DNA from: Liolophura sinensis
Lineage: Eukaryota > Mollusca > Polyplacophora > Chitonida > Chitonidae
Length of the DNA: 64,000 nucleotides
Direction of reading: 5' to 3'
Assembly (NCBI RefSeq): GCF_032854445.1
Contig: NC_088305.1
Coordinates: 7,257,606-7,321,605 of the forward strand
Under the pieces are notes generated by a model, which was given only the letters and a program-made list of their open reading frames with translations, did not search any database and was not told the DNA's origin. Position 1 is the first letter of the stretch, and each line of letters opens with the position of its first letter. Position numbers and translations under genes: made by a program. Positions 12,701 through 22,814 of this stretch are shown here, in pieces.

Positions 12701-15547
12701 CAGCATGTAACGTCTAATTTTGTTTGTTTGGGTTTTGTTTATTTTAGAGAAGCTAAGTTTGAGACTAATGTGTCAAAAGGTGACGGAAATGTCGACGGAG
12801 TTTGGGTTAACATCTTCGGCACAAATTGCTGATGCAGTGTGGAAGAAGTTTGATCTGGAGGATTTCCCTTTCGAACATTGCTCAATCTGTGAACTCGGTA
12901 AGATTTTGTGTTATATTCAGTTTACGTTTACCTTTACGCATATCAAAGAGCATCTTTCAGTGCAATTTATTCATTTTTTTTAATTTGGGATTATTATGGG
13001 ACCAACCGTCATGGGTGCCCTCAGGGCTCTGCTTGGTTTCGTTGTATAATTGAAATATTCTGGAGTAAAATTTGGCGTAAAACACCAATCCAAAAAAAAA
13101 AAATAAATGAAATCAACTGCTTCAAATAAAAAAGATGTATGTGATATCCCCTGGGTCCCAATAAACCATCGTATAGTCCAATGCTTTGAAAACATTTTAT
13201 TCAGTGGGAAAAATGCTAAAAAAAGACTGAATATAAGTGTTCTCAGCAAACAACACAATACTACATGTGAGATATTGTAACTATTTGAATTTGTGTTTTC
13301 TTTAATAGTTAAATAACTGTGTCACTAAAATCTAAACTTAAGACCATGTCCATAATGCTGTATTCTTTACACTTCAGTTTTGTATTCTTTCACCTCATGT
13401 AGATCACTTTTATCGCTGAATTTGCAATGTTTGATTGCTTTTAAAAATTTCTTGAATGTGAATACGTGTGCTTGTAGATGAAGTTCGATGAAAAAGCTCA
13501 CGCTTTATTTTAATTGGTTTGACTAAAAATCAGTTGACCTTGAGTTCAGTTTTGATATTTCAGGAAATTTGTACAACAAAATGATACAGTGTTTATGCAG
13601 CTTAAGACGATGCCAATTTTATTTTGTGTTTGCAGGGCTAGTCAACACTAAAAAATCCAGCAGTAGAATGAAAATAAAACTCAAAATCCACCTTTTTACT
13701 TTGTTTGATTCTGATGTTTTTGTAATTTTGATGTTTTTGTGATTTTGTGTTTCAAATAAATGTGTCTTTAACAGGAAAAATTGCTGGGAAAAATTAGATG
13801 TTTTCTTTTTTTTTTTCAAGTTTAAGTTTTACTTCTATTAAAATAACAATTTAAAATTTTTGTGTCCAAACTGAATTGTAGCTATATTTATTGCAACGTG
13901 AGTTTAGATGTAACATATACAAAGAGAGTTGTCAGCATTCATGAATCTCATGTAGGATTTAAGAATGATTTTGATTTAATGACTGACCAGTCATATGAGC
14001 TTGGGAATGTACAAGTGAGGAAAGGGTATGTTCTGTGTTTCTCTTGAATGTCGTATCCCTTGGCTTCATACACGTACATCTAAGAAATCTATATTAAAAG
14101 TTACCAAACACCTCAGAATAAAATGGCATTAACCATTTGGATCTGTGTTCACACCTCTGCCGAAAAGAAACTCAGTTTCTTTGTTGTGAATTTTTTTTTT
14201 TTAAAAGAGTTGAAACCAAGGGAGGATACCCATGTGACCTGCGATAACAACCATAAATTTGGTAAGTGAATTAAAGCGGAAAATGTTGTTCATTGAAGAT
14301 TGAATACCCTCAAATATGGAACATGACCTAAAATTGCATTTTTAGAAGCAAATAAACATCACTAAATATTGCCTTTGTTGGTGAAACTGATTTTTTTTCA
14401 GTAGATATGGTCCTACATTTCAAGCAAGCCTCAAAATACTTTTCCAAGTTCAGTGGAATTCCCAAATTCAGGTCAAATGTAGTTATTGGTGAAATTTTAG
14501 GACATTTACCCAGGTTTACTGGTTGTTGGTATAAGGTAGAATTTAAATCTACTCTGATATGCAGTTTTCAAAAACCTGCCATGGGGGGCCTCTGTGGCCT
14601 TGTGGTTGCTGTACTAGCACAAAGACCCATGAGCCTCTAACCAGTGTGAATGCTGTGGGTTCATGCAGACATCTTCTCAGGTGGTACATGTGTGTTAGAA
14701 GGTCTGCCAGCAACGTGCAGATGGCCATGGGTTTCCCCAGGTTCTGCCTGGTTTCCTCCCACCATAATGATTGCCAAATCCTCAGTCAAATTAACAATTG
14801 TTTCGGTTTGTGTCGCAGGTCGCTGTTGTGTCACCTTGATTGCATGTCAAAATGTCCCGTATAGGAAGTGCCAAGTTTGTGACGCTCTGTCATTACCAAG
14901 GCAACGCTTAGAAGGTATGACTCTTACATAGTTTCAAGATGACACATTTGTAAATCATTACCTCATTTTGTTAATCTTGTGGTTAACTGAATCAGGTACT
15001 CTTGGGGTGCTGAAAGGTGTTTAAAAGTAACATCTGTGATGTTGATGTTGAAAACTGTGGGTGAGGAATTGGTTTAATGTGGTTTGATTGCTTATTATTG
15101 ATGCCATTCTGAAGATAACTTTGCACGTAAGAAAGCGGCCAGCTCCATAGATGGAGGAAACTTGAGCACACAGAAAAAACCATAGGCCTTTGGCAGCTAA
15201 CTGATGAACTATCCGACTACTGAGGCACAGTTTTTTAACGTGCGGATTGAACTTATTTTGGTGAAAAGTGATTTCTGATGAATTACACTTGCTCTAGGAG
15301 TAATTATCAAAAGGTAGGCTTGATAACTGTGTCAACCGGAAAATCTGAAAATTTGTAGTTCAAAGCTGGATTTGAACCCACACATGGTGTGTCAGTGATT
15401 GAAGCTGCACTGGCTTTTGGTGGAAATGGAAATACATGTAAAGCAACTATTAATGCTGTTTTTTCTGCTTTGATTTCAGACTTTCCCTGGATCAGTAACT
15501 CAAGTCTGCACTCATGTACTTTATGTGAAGGAAGATTAAAGTTGTAG
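779..15547 (+). CDS. GTF3C4: TFIIIC90-like subunit of transcription factor IIIC, C-terminal ~305 residues (10 exons, 5' partial)
   Basis: Exons are 779-890, 1674-1719, 5440-5512, 6266-6410, 7737-7797, 10068-10182, 12748-12897, 14208-14261, 14819-14914 and 15480-15547; the stop is TAG at 15545-15547. Every intron starts GT and ends AG and all nine junctions keep phase. The 920 coding bases give about 305 residues; earlier exons lie off the left edge (human protein about 820 residues). Seen: a propeller-like start (WLIHGIDITRNAMSVML), a helical middle with two tryptophans (SWMWEVKDKW), and a C-terminal zinc module assembled across four exons: HCSIC, then CDNNHKFGRC, then RKCQVCD, then WISNSS and SCTLCEG. 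That C-x2-C / C-x4-H-x3-C / C-x2-C / C-x2-C order with a W before the last pair is the TFIIIC zinc-finger pattern. Known: TFIIIC binds the B box of tRNA genes and SINEs in the nucleus and recruits TFIIIB; human GTF3C4 also has reported histone acetyltransferase activity. No other family I know fits. Confidence 0.88.
1051..1350. repeat. Intronic tandem repeat, 16-bp unit
   Basis: About 18 units of tttctttgattgttaa with gctaa/gtcaa variants, in the intron between the 779-890 and 1674-1719 exons. Confidence 0.85.
1425..1580 (+). repeat. Dispersed repeat family R2 copy
   Basis: Reads caccaacatttaccaagttg, then gtacaaatctgcacacctca, then ttggtggaagacttcttt, the same order of motifs as at 190-320, diverged. 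Confidence 0.5.
1920..5430. repeat. Large intronic minisatellite, 77-bp unit, ~45 copies
   Basis: The unit contains gttaatactggatgatgaga, tgctgtatgttgggatgtac and gtgtgacattatttgtctgt. Spacing between successive ggatgatgag motifs is 77 bp, with a few 72-79 bp variants. It fills almost the whole 3.7-kb intron between exons 1674-1719 and 5440-5512, and units differ by only a few substitutions. Its last, degenerate unit reaches to about 10 bp from the splice acceptor at 5438-5439. Confidence 0.95.
5636..6075. repeat. Intronic minisatellite, 31-bp unit, ~14 copies
   Basis: Repeats tgttgacatttgtggcaatg followed by ttcatattgca at 31-bp spacing, in the intron 5513-6265. Open frames on both strands here (about 60 codons) are by-products of the period. 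Confidence 0.9.
6622..6945 (-). mobile_element. SINE of a second family, with exact 13-bp target-site duplication
   Basis: Insert of 324 bp bracketed by gtttgctttatga at 6609-6621 and 6946-6958. On its sense (minus) strand it starts with a tRNA-like segment holding a B-box-like GGATCAATCC and ends with a (CACT)n-type tail, seen on the plus strand as gtgagtgagtgagtgcttgg. The body (gggtttaacgtcgtactcaa, cagtcatatgacgacgaagg) is a repeat I recognise as widespread in molluscan sequences. The A box is missing, so the head may be 5'-truncated. Confidence 0.85.
7067..7228 (-). mobile_element. Degenerate copy of the common tRNA-SINE
   Basis: Inverted tail tttatttacttatttgg, then agtattatggcggtagaaaa, gcacagagcccgaggggaaa and caggttgctgtcagacctt. 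The tRNA head is lost. Confidence 0.7.
7405..7670 (+). repeat. Composite repeat: R2-family segment followed by a SINE tail
   Basis: A run of 17 A (7386-7402) precedes gtggaggatgcccgtgtggt and attggttgaagactacttgt (R2-like). The end, cacctaaaacaccgatcagataaataaata at 7638-7669, is the terminal motif of the common SINE. Confidence 0.45.
8156..9155. repeat. Intronic minisatellite, 19-bp unit with 25-bp variants and a ~270-bp higher-order duplication
   Basis: Unit tgttatatgtaactcctca; longer variants add an acatg step. The rare variant ttattcatgcatgtcctcat occurs at 8476 and again at 8746 with the same neighbours, showing a recent ~270-bp block duplication. Confidence 0.9.
9240..9467 (+). mobile_element. 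Common tRNA-SINE, nearly complete
   Basis: Contains gtaatgacccaggagcctct, B box region gtgagttcaagtccagctca, core acgtgggaaggtcttccagc, cctgcggatggtcgtgggtt and tail aaaacaccaatcaaataaat. The A-box end is eroded. It lies in the intron 7798-10067. Confidence 0.85.
10455..12060. repeat. Large intronic minisatellite, 24-bp unit (25-27 bp variants)
   Basis: Repeats catctgaccaagtttcatgt followed by catg or acatg. Over 60 units, with several hundred-bp blocks repeating a rare marker (cacatgtggcatgtacatgc at about 10937, 11152, 11516 and 11874). The 24-bp phase keeps frames open on both strands; these are not genes. Confidence 0.93.
12348..12568. repeat. Intronic minisatellite, 30-bp unit, ~7 copies
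   Basis: Unit tgtagccagaatcgttgtaa plus acataatgctg, alternating with an acatatttctg variant. Lies in the same intron as the 24-bp array, which ends 290 bp upstream. Confidence 0.9.
12998..13108 (+). mobile_element. 3' remnant of the common tRNA-SINE
   Basis: Degenerate ctcagggctctgcttggttt, then tgtataattgaaatattctg and taaaacaccaatccaaaaaa with an A-rich tail, in the intron just after exon 12748-12897. Confidence 0.65.
14208..15547 (+). CDS. GTF3C4: Last three exons of the TFIIIC90-like gene: most of the TFIIIC-type zinc-binding domain
   Basis: The short 54-bp exon 14208-14261 (ELKPREDTHVTCDNNHKF) is too small to stand out as an open frame. It is needed because it supplies the C...H pair and the correct phase between exons ending at 12897 and starting at 14819. 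In the next exon an apparent stop (TAG at about 14929) follows GAAGGTATGA; splicing at 14914/14915 avoids it and joins to 15480, adding DFPWISNSSLHSCTLCEG and thereby the final zinc-ligand pair. An unspliced form would lose that pair. Confidence 0.85.
14583..14775 (+). mobile_element. 5' two-thirds of a common tRNA-SINE
   Basis: Starts ggggggcctctgtggccttg, contains ggtctgccagcaacgtgcag and ggtttcctcccaccataatg, and stops before the usual aagtgaaatattcttgag end. It sits 45 bp upstream of the exon at 14819. Confidence 0.75.
15170..15215 (+). repeat. Short R2-family remnant
   Basis: cctttggcagctaactgatg followed by aactatccgac matches the central motif of the R2 copies. Confidence 0.35.
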
Positions 15548-15843
15548 CATTGGATCATCATGACGTTTGTCAGCATGTAGCACTCCAGTTATCATGAGAT
15601 CAAACCTTGTCAATGTCATTTCGTTTTTTGTTTTTTTTTGTTTTTCTTTATTTTCAGTTTTGTAAGTATTTCCCAAGTTTGCCTATCTGAAATCAGCGGG
15701 CACACAATATTTTACAGGTTTCTAAACACAGTTGTAAAACCTAATTTTCAAATGAACATGAGAGAGCTTTATGGTTAGTGATGTATTTTGGTTTTCTCTG
15801 CCTGTGGTTTGTATGAAGGCTGAATATGATCAAGTTGAAGGTA

Positions 15844-15849
15844 AATAAA
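15844..15849 (+). promoter_or_regulatory. Candidate polyadenylation signal AATAAA for the TFIIIC90-like gene
   Basis: This is the first canonical AATAAA found about 300 bp downstream of the stop codon. It is placed by sequence only; no cleavage-site evidence is available. Confidence 0.4.
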
Positions 15850-16377
15850 AATTGGATATTTGTTAATGAACTGACCAGTGGTGCTTGAAAAAATGCTGCC
15901 TTTTGACAAGCTCAAAATATCCAGATGATATGTGTGATCATTTCTGAGCATCCAAAGACACAAAATGGAATGATGGAGACTCAAGCCAATACAGCAGGCC
16001 TCGTTTTGAATCACAAGGACAGCAGAAAAAAAACTGCCTGTACGGTTTACATGAATATGACAAAAAGCTGACATTCTGCCAGATGTATATGTTTATATAC
16101 ATTAACATTTATATAATATACTGATGAATATTCATTAGCAAGTATGACCCTGTTCTAAATACGTAAGGCTGAATCAATGACACCAACATCTCCCCTCCCC
16201 CCAACCCCCAACCCCCTTTATGAGATACACAATTGCATAAGTTTTTGTGCCATTTTCATGCCATTTCATTTGCCTACCATTAGTGAAAGTGCATATACAT
16301 ACATTTTAAATGTACATTATTCAGTCAGAACTTTTCTTTGCCTCAGAAATTTTTATATGCCAAAGATATGTAATGCT
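15850..16377. other. No gene seen downstream of the TFIIIC90-like gene
   Basis: AT-rich sequence with a C-rich tract at about 16190-16217. The 99-codon minus frame at 15775-16074 overlaps the 3'UTR and shows no recognisable domain. Confidence 0.4.
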
Positions 16378-16480
16378 GGGGGCTTCTCCGTGACTGAGGT
16401 GGTTTAATAGCACGCCAGCACGACGTAATGACTCGGGAGCCTCCCACCATTGAGGTCTCTGTGTTTAAATAAACGAACCA
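16378..16480 (+). mobile_element. 5' (tRNA-head) fragment of the common SINE
   Basis: ggcttctccgtgactgaggt, gcacgacgtaatgactcggg and agcctcccaccattgaggtc match the head; it ends before the core. Confidence 0.65.
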
Positions 16481-16559
16481 AATGTGTAATGCTGTGGAAC
16501 TATGCTGTTGGACATGTAAATAAGTTGAACTATACCTGTACTTGTCATCTTTGGTAACA

Positions 16560-16735
16560 TTTACTGGTTGCTGGTTGTGTTATCAGTGCTGGTTGGTGCA
16601 TCAGCTGGTTGGAGTGCCAGTGCTGGTTGTAGTATCAGTGCTGGTTGGAGAGTCAATGCTGTTGGCAGCGCCATTGTTGGTTGTAGTGTCAGTGATGATT
16701 TTAATGTCAATGCTAGTTGTAGTAGTACCAATCCT
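16560..16735. repeat. Minisatellite, ~21-bp unit
   Basis: Degenerate repeats of gtatcagtgctggttggag type, about 8 copies; the 21-bp period leaves two frames open. Confidence 0.75.
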
Positions 16736-16982
16736 GTGTCTCCAGGATGTGTAGGTACATGTATATTATTTCAATATTACATAATAACAAGTTCGTGGTA
16801 TTTGCTTTTCATTTGGTCCGTCCCCCATCAGTTTGAGTATACCTGTTAGGTCAGTGGTGAATACGTGCATGAATGAATGATTATGGCTTTAAGTGACACC
16901 AGATCGGCAGTATTTCCGCCACATTTTGGCGAGTGAACACCTGAGGTCGGTACCATATTCGATAGAATTTCAGGTACACGTG

Positions 16983-17198
16983 GGGCCTTCATGGTATAGT
17001 TGTTTATAAGTCCAGCTTATACTGGATTCCATTCAAGGCATACTTGGGAAGGTCTCGCAACCACCTGCGGATGGTCGTCGGTTTCCTTTAGGCTCTGCCT
17101 AGTTTCCTCCCACCATAATGCTGGCTGCCATGGTGTAAATGAAATGGCCTGAAGTATGGCCTAAAACACCAGTCAAAGAAATAATGAAATAAATAAAT
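16983..17198 (+). mobile_element. Common tRNA-SINE, diverged
   Basis: ggccttcatggtatagttgt head remnant, cctgcggatggtcgtcggtt, ggtttcctttaggctctgcc-like core, tcccaccataatgctggctg and ctaaaacaccagtcaaagaa tail. Confidence 0.8.
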
Positions 17199-17747
17199 CT
17201 GATTTATCAGCATTTTAGCCATGTTAGTGTTTTCTTTGCCTATAAACGAGTGCAAAAACGCCAAACTATTTTGGGATGTAAAACCTCGTGCAAATTTGTG
17301 TTAAATTTCATGCTAGAGTTTTCTTTATTTTTAAGTTCATCTTCCATGTTAAAAGACAGAATATGAAAACTCTGACCAGCCGAGACACCAGCGGACTTTA
17401 ATACTGTAATTCTGCAACCTTTCCGCATGTTTGTTAGGTGTTTATTCAAGCATATCTTAAAGGAATTATTCTGTTTTGACCGATAAAATTATATTTTTCG
17501 TGAAACCCTGAAAATGGCCAATCTAACCAATGTAGTTTTGTCTCAAAAATCAAATTAAAAAAATGAATAAATTGCACTGAAAGATGCTCTTTCATTAGCG
17601 AAAAGGTGGAGAAATGAGGTTACATAAAACGGAATATAACACAAAATGTTAACGACTTCACAGATTGAGCAATGTTCGAATGGGAAATCCTCCAGATTAA
17701 ATACTGTTCCGTTGATATAAATAATGATCTTGTGGAGCGGATTAGGG

Positions 17748-18005
17748 AGACTCCTGGCGGGGTGATTAGCGTGCTAGCGCAGCACAATAACACAGGAGCT
17801 TCTTACCTATGCGTTCGCAATGAGTTAAGTCCAGCTCATGCTAGCTTCCTTCCCAGCCTCCCCTCCCCGGCAAAGTCTACCAGCAATCAGCGGAAGGTCG
17901 TGTGTTACTCCTCTTATTTTTTTCTTAACTCCCGCCATAATTTGGCCGCCGCCGTGTAAGTGAAACATTTTTGAGTACGGCGCACAGTACCAATCAAACA
18001 GATAC
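17748..18005 (+). mobile_element. Common tRNA-SINE, diverged
   Basis: gattagcgtgctagcgcagc, gagttaagtccagctcatgc, an expanded C/T-rich core, ccataatttggccgccgccg and gtaccaatcaaacagatac end. Confidence 0.75.
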
Positions 18006-20440
18006 GTGACATCATCTGCAGCCTGTTTTACAAAGAGGTTTTGGTCTAACGTTCTAAAGTCCAAAACATTATTCTTCAATACAAAAGAAAATATTTTAAG
18101 CTGGATACTAAAACTTGCCTGACAGTCTACCGCATAGAATTCGCATAGAATAGAATATGGCATAGAGTCAACGGTCAAAATTTTATCGATTTGATGGACA
18201 TATTCTTAAGACTTCAATTTGAATTATTATTTTAAAGTAAAGGCCGACATCACTCCAGTGAAACCGACTCCAGAGTTATGAAACCGGAACTAGTTCGAGT
18301 ATTTCCGCCATTTTTGGTATTTGATGGGTGTCCATCGCAATGGTTCTGCTAGGAAAGCGCTAGTTGGAAAGGTATGCCACACATAGTGTGGAGCCGATTT
18401 CTCTGACCATACGGATACAGGCGACAGTTTGTCTGTACCGTCCGTGTCTGAACCATCCATGATCGGGTTTCCATGGAATTTCTATCTGCTCGTCCATCCA
18501 AGGACGTGACTAAACCGACCCGTGTGGTGGACCAAGCTTCCGATCACATTTTCTTTGAAGCCGACCGCCTTTAATGTTTGATTGGCGCTGACTGACATCA
18601 AAGGGGGGTGTTAATCAGGCACGCTTTTGGAGTCGTGACGCTCCGGTTAGCGCGCGCGAATCTTTTTCGCGGTGACTCAACTTGCGGGAAAGATCCGACT
18701 GCCTCGCGGATTTACTGCGCTTTTGTGGCGGAATTGTCCTTAAACCGTTCGATTGATTGAGAGTTTATGCAGTCAACATTCCTGTTAAAGCTGATACCCA
18801 TAAACGAGCCCGGTATTCCTGTCTTGATCACCGTTATCGACAGTTTCTTTAGATAAGGCTTAGGAATGCTCCATCAGAGCTTTCATACGCTCGACAACTT
18901 GACCAATCCGATTTTCCGGAAGATATGATTTGCCTATACAAGCTATTCCACTGACTGTGCTCCACTATACAAAGAGATGATACAAAATAGACATGAGAGA
19001 AAATGAGAGGATATGAAAGTCTGGAAAGAACTGTCAATGAGCAATATACATGGTTTCAATATTAACCTAATCCTAGCCGAGTATGGCAAGCCAAAACATT
19101 GCTGCGCTAAATTCAAACAATTCTCTTGTATCCAATATGAACCCAATACATACACTGCAAACGCTTCAATGGTAAAAAGTATGTTTTTTCGCATTCAGTA
19201 CACATAAAACTTCAATAATTAAATAAAAGCACGGATTAAATTCAGGTATTTTACACATAATTCCACATGTTGTCGATCAACTTGCTTTTCCAACTTTATG
19301 ATATTTGGAAAATAAGTTGCTGATTATTGAGTTGCTAGATTGTGGAAACGCTATGAACAGAAATAAATTAGTTGACTGCTCAGTCTCTTGACAGGATAAA
19401 GTCTGCTATTAGTTCCCTTTGCATTATTTTATTGTGATTGTATGTTAAATGTCGCGAAAACATAGCATTTGGAGTAATTCTGGACAAGTGACGTCTAATA
19501 ACTCGCAATTAACATCACTGTATTTTTTTTTACTTAATTCGGATTAACCCAAGGTGCTAGGGGGCGCGTAGATTGCTATGTGTGTATTTACATTAACAGT
19601 TAAAACAAAACCCTGACTGAGGTATACTGACAAGAGACCGTGTCTCACCGGTTTCCAGCTATCACACTGTCATCGCCGCTCCGGTCTTTTTCTCTATGCT
19701 GTAGGTCTTTAATTATACTACATAATATTCTTAAGTGTGTTCCCATATAGCCTACAGTCGGAGATTGGTCTGACCTTATGTTTGTCAAAATTTTGTTCGT
19801 GAAATCGCTCGAATGAATGGTTTTCTGGTTGTGGAGAAAATGGAAGGAAAAGAAAATATTCCTTCCTTCACCGTTAGATTGGAATCATGACTAAAAACAA
19901 AATAGTTATGACATCACAAAATGTAAGCATGGAAAGTACACAGTTTAAATTTTCTGCTACCTCTGACCCAGTTGCCGTTGGACACATCTGGAAACCCCCT
20001 TTAGGTGGCTATGTTCTATATTTAACTGTAGACTCTGGTTGCCATCTCTCGGCTTCCATTTATAGGCACATCGATTCTTTTCGGGTAAATACCTCCACCC
20101 ACTATAGTCAGGTGTTCTCTAGTCTGCTTTCCTCGCCAAGGCCCTGGAACCAGGATACGTGTATGTTATCCATACCTTCTGTGATACACCCGTAATCGGT
20201 AGTTCTGGGATGGATTTATTTTGCGCTGTGATTTATTCTAGGCCAAATATCGATCTTATAAACAGTAGGGTTTTGTTGTACTTGGCCTAGATTACCGTAT
20301 TTATCTTATTTATGTAGGCCTATTTATTCATTTATTTTTCACTTGGATTATAATTTAGAGTTTTTCACAGATACTTGGGTGATCAGGTTTATTGGTGAAG
20401 CAGGGTAAAAACCACTGCATTTTGGCAAGCAGGCCTAATT
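18006..20440. other. Mostly unassigned intergenic DNA with one dispersed-repeat copy
   Basis: Apart from the R3 copy at 19455-19725, no exon, RNA gene or known element is recognised. The longest frame (102 codons at 19887-20195) has no visible domain. 18600-18760 is locally CpG-rich (gttagcgcgcgcgaatcttt), without further support as a promoter. Confidence 0.4.
19455..19725 (+). repeat. Dispersed repeat family R3, copy 1
   Basis: Shares gagtaattct, gcaattaacatcactg, ggtgctaggggg, aaccctgactg, gacaagag and tctctatgctgta in the same order with 25340-25625. Other copies are at 54255-54375 and, inverted, 55495-55685. Confidence 0.75.
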
Positions 20441-20454
20441 ATGGAATGCCAACG

Positions 20455-20735
20455 ATGTTGCTTCCTGCTATCGTCCCATCGCATCGTACCATCCTCCCAT
20501 GGCTTTTTACCGTCGTCTTATCACTTGGCAATATCGTTCCATCGCTTCCTGCCATTGTCACATATCACTTCCTGCTATCATCACATCGCTCCCAACCATC
20601 GTCCCATCGCTTCCTATAATCGCCCCATCACTTCGTACCGTCGTCTCATCGCTTTTTATCATCGTCATATCGCTTCCAGCCATCGTCCCATCGCTTCGTG
20701 TCATCGTCCAATCGTTTTCGGTCATCGTCCCACAA
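20455..20735. repeat. Minisatellite, 21-bp unit
   Basis: Units such as cccatcgcttcgtgtcatcgt and catatcgcttccagccatcgt; about 13 diverged copies. The 166-codon frame over it is a consequence of the 3n period. Confidence 0.85.
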
Positions 20736-20850
20736 TTCAACACTCTTCAAAAGGAAAAAAATATGCATGCAGTTTTACGCCTCTCAAGCAGTCTGTACAC
20801 ACGTTTATAGCGTCTGTTTCAGAACATGACAATGCAAAGCGTTGTTGGTG

Positions 20851-20905
20851 TGTTATTTATTTATTTGATTTATGTTTTACGCCGTGCGCAAGAATATTTT
20901 GTTGG
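20851..20905 (-). mobile_element. Short 3' fragment of the common SINE
   Basis: tatttatttatttgatttat followed by gttttacgccgtgcgcaaga and atattttg. Confidence 0.7.
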
Positions 20906-20983
20906 TATGTTAACGCAACCACCCAACTGCTGCATACTTAATAACATTTGGTTTCTTTAGAGTATACTTTCAATCACTATTAC

Positions 20984-21180
20984 GGTCGCGGTGAGTTCAA
21001 GTCCAGCTCATGCTGGCTTCCTCTCCGGTCGTAAGTGGGAAGGTCTGCCAGCAACCTGCGGATGGTCATGGGTTTCCCCCGAGCTCTGCCCGGTTTCCAC
21101 CCACCATAATGCTGGCAGCCGTGGTATAAGTGAAATATTCTTGAGAACGGCGTAAAACACCAATCAAATAAATAAATAAA
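20984..21180 (+). mobile_element. 5'-truncated common SINE with exact 14-bp target-site duplication
   Basis: Begins ggtcgcggtgagttcaagtc and runs to the (AAAT)n tail. Flanked by tcaatcactattac at 20970-20983 and 21181-21194, a clear retrotransposition signature. Confidence 0.9.
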
Positions 21181-21315
21181 TCAATCACTATTACATAACA
21201 AGGGTCACAAGAACATCACTCTAGCCAATACAACCTTAGAGTTTGCCATAGTAAATGAACATTAAGCAGCAACAGAGAAAACTAAATTATTTCTGTTCTA
21301 CCGTAATACTTCCCA

Positions 21316-21626
21316 GGTGGCTTCCGTGGCCGAGGGGTGAGCACGCCAACGCGGCACAATAACCCAGGAGCCTCTCACTAATGCGGTCACCGTCAATTTA
21401 TTTTTTTTTTTTTTTTGATTTTTTTTTTTGATCGGTGTTTTACGCCGTACTCAAGAATATTTCACTTATACGACGGCGGAAACCCACGACCATCCGCAGG
21501 TTGCTGCCAGACCTTCCCACTTACGGCCGGAGAGGAAGCCAGCATGAGCTGGACTTGAACTTACAGTGACCGCATTGTGCCTCGCCAGCCGTACGTGGGA
21601 AGGTCTAACAGCAACCTGCGAAGAAT
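21316..21626 (+). mobile_element. Common SINE interrupted by a second, inverted SINE
   Basis: The head on the plus strand (gtggcttccgtggccgaggg to gcggtcaccgtcaa, 21316-21400) resumes at about 21590 with ccgtacgtgggaaggtctaa and stops at 21626. The gap holds a minus-oriented copy. About 35 bp of the outer element were lost at the insertion point. Confidence 0.8.
21401..21589 (-). mobile_element. Inverted common SINE nested in the plus-strand copy
   Basis: T-rich tail (21401-21431), gttttacgccgtactcaaga, cgacggcggaaacccacgac, gcaggttgctgccagacctt and ctggacttgaacttacagtg. The insertion makes a head-to-head pair of SINEs. Confidence 0.85.
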
Positions 21627-22289
21627 TACCTTCCTTACAGCAATGCAGGAGACAAGGTTAAAAGTCCGATAACAATAGCTGGTAATAGCTCTGTATGACA
21701 TACAACTGATAAAAAGGACGAATTACGCTGGTATATACTGCTTAATTAAGTTTTTAAAAAAATATAAAAAAAATATGAAAAGGGGCACATTAATCTGAGT
21801 AATGTGGCACTTGAAATCATTAGATAAGGTTTGTTTTCTGCTTTTTCCGCCTACAGTCGGTTGTCATCACCTAAAAACGTCGTTCAAATACAACTTTTAC
21901 GAGCTGCAGAGCTTTTCCATTTAGTATAGTGTTAAAATAGCTACAAGAGTGACAGCATATCGAATTTCTCCAGGAAATGGTTTTCTGTTCTGCATACGAT
22001 TGTAAGAACAGGGTGTCGAAAGATCCTGGTGTTAGTTTTTTGCAAGTTTCCAAACGATGTGACCCTCAGGATGAATTCTGTACCCACTAACAAACAGCTG
22101 TATTTTCTCTCGCCGGCTTGTGATTGGCTAAGGCAGTAAATCTGTTGCTTTTGGTGGATTTAAAATCATTATTACGTTTCTCAGAAGCCATCGTGGTAAA
22201 ACGCAGTTTAAACAGGTTATAATCTTTAGAATTATGATCAGTAGCTAAAACTGGACACTAATAAATGTAATAAACAATATTCATTTTAG

Positions 22290-22810
22290 AGTACCCAACT
22301 CTTCGGTCATAGGTGTGACAGGCTATAGTTTGGTGTCTGGTGACCGCGAATATCATCTGATGAGTACCTCAGCCTTCGGCTGTTGATGGGACTGGCCGTT
22401 CTCTTGTGTCTGATGGTTGTGAGTACCAGCTGGTGAGCACCTCAGGCATAGGTCATAGGTGTGACAGGCCAACCTCTGGTGTATTTTGAATGTGTATACC
22501 AGCTGGTGAGTATCTCAGACTTCGGTCATTGGTGTGACAGGCCATCGTTTGGTGTCTGGTGAATGTGAGTACCAGCTGGTGACTACCTCAGGCATCGGTC
22601 ATAGGTGTGACAGGCCAACCTCTGGTGTCTGGTGAATGTGTATACCAGCTGGTGAGTATCTCAGTCTTCGGCCATTGGTGTGACAGGCCATCGTTTGGTG
22701 TCTGATGACCGCGAATATCATCTGTTGAGTACCTCAACCTTCGGCCATTGGTTTGACAGGCCGTCCGCTGGTGTCTGGTGACTGTGAGCACCAGTTAGTA
22801 CCTCAATCTC
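22290..22810. repeat. Minisatellite, 73-bp unit, ~7 copies
   Basis: ggtgtgacaggcc motifs lie at about 22312, 22459, 22531, 22604, 22677 and 22750. Units also carry gtaccagctggtgag and cctcaggc/cttcggtcat. Confidence 0.9.
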
Positions 22811-22814
22811 AGCC

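Noticed and set aside
14819-14932. Stop codon (TAG near 14929) as the end of the TFIIIC90-like protein
   Set aside because: A donor at 14915 joins in phase to 15480, which supplies the expected last W and C-x2-C of the zinc domain.
20441-20941. 166-codon plus frame rich in SHR/IAS words
   Set aside because: Lies over a 21-bp minisatellite and runs into an inverted SINE end.
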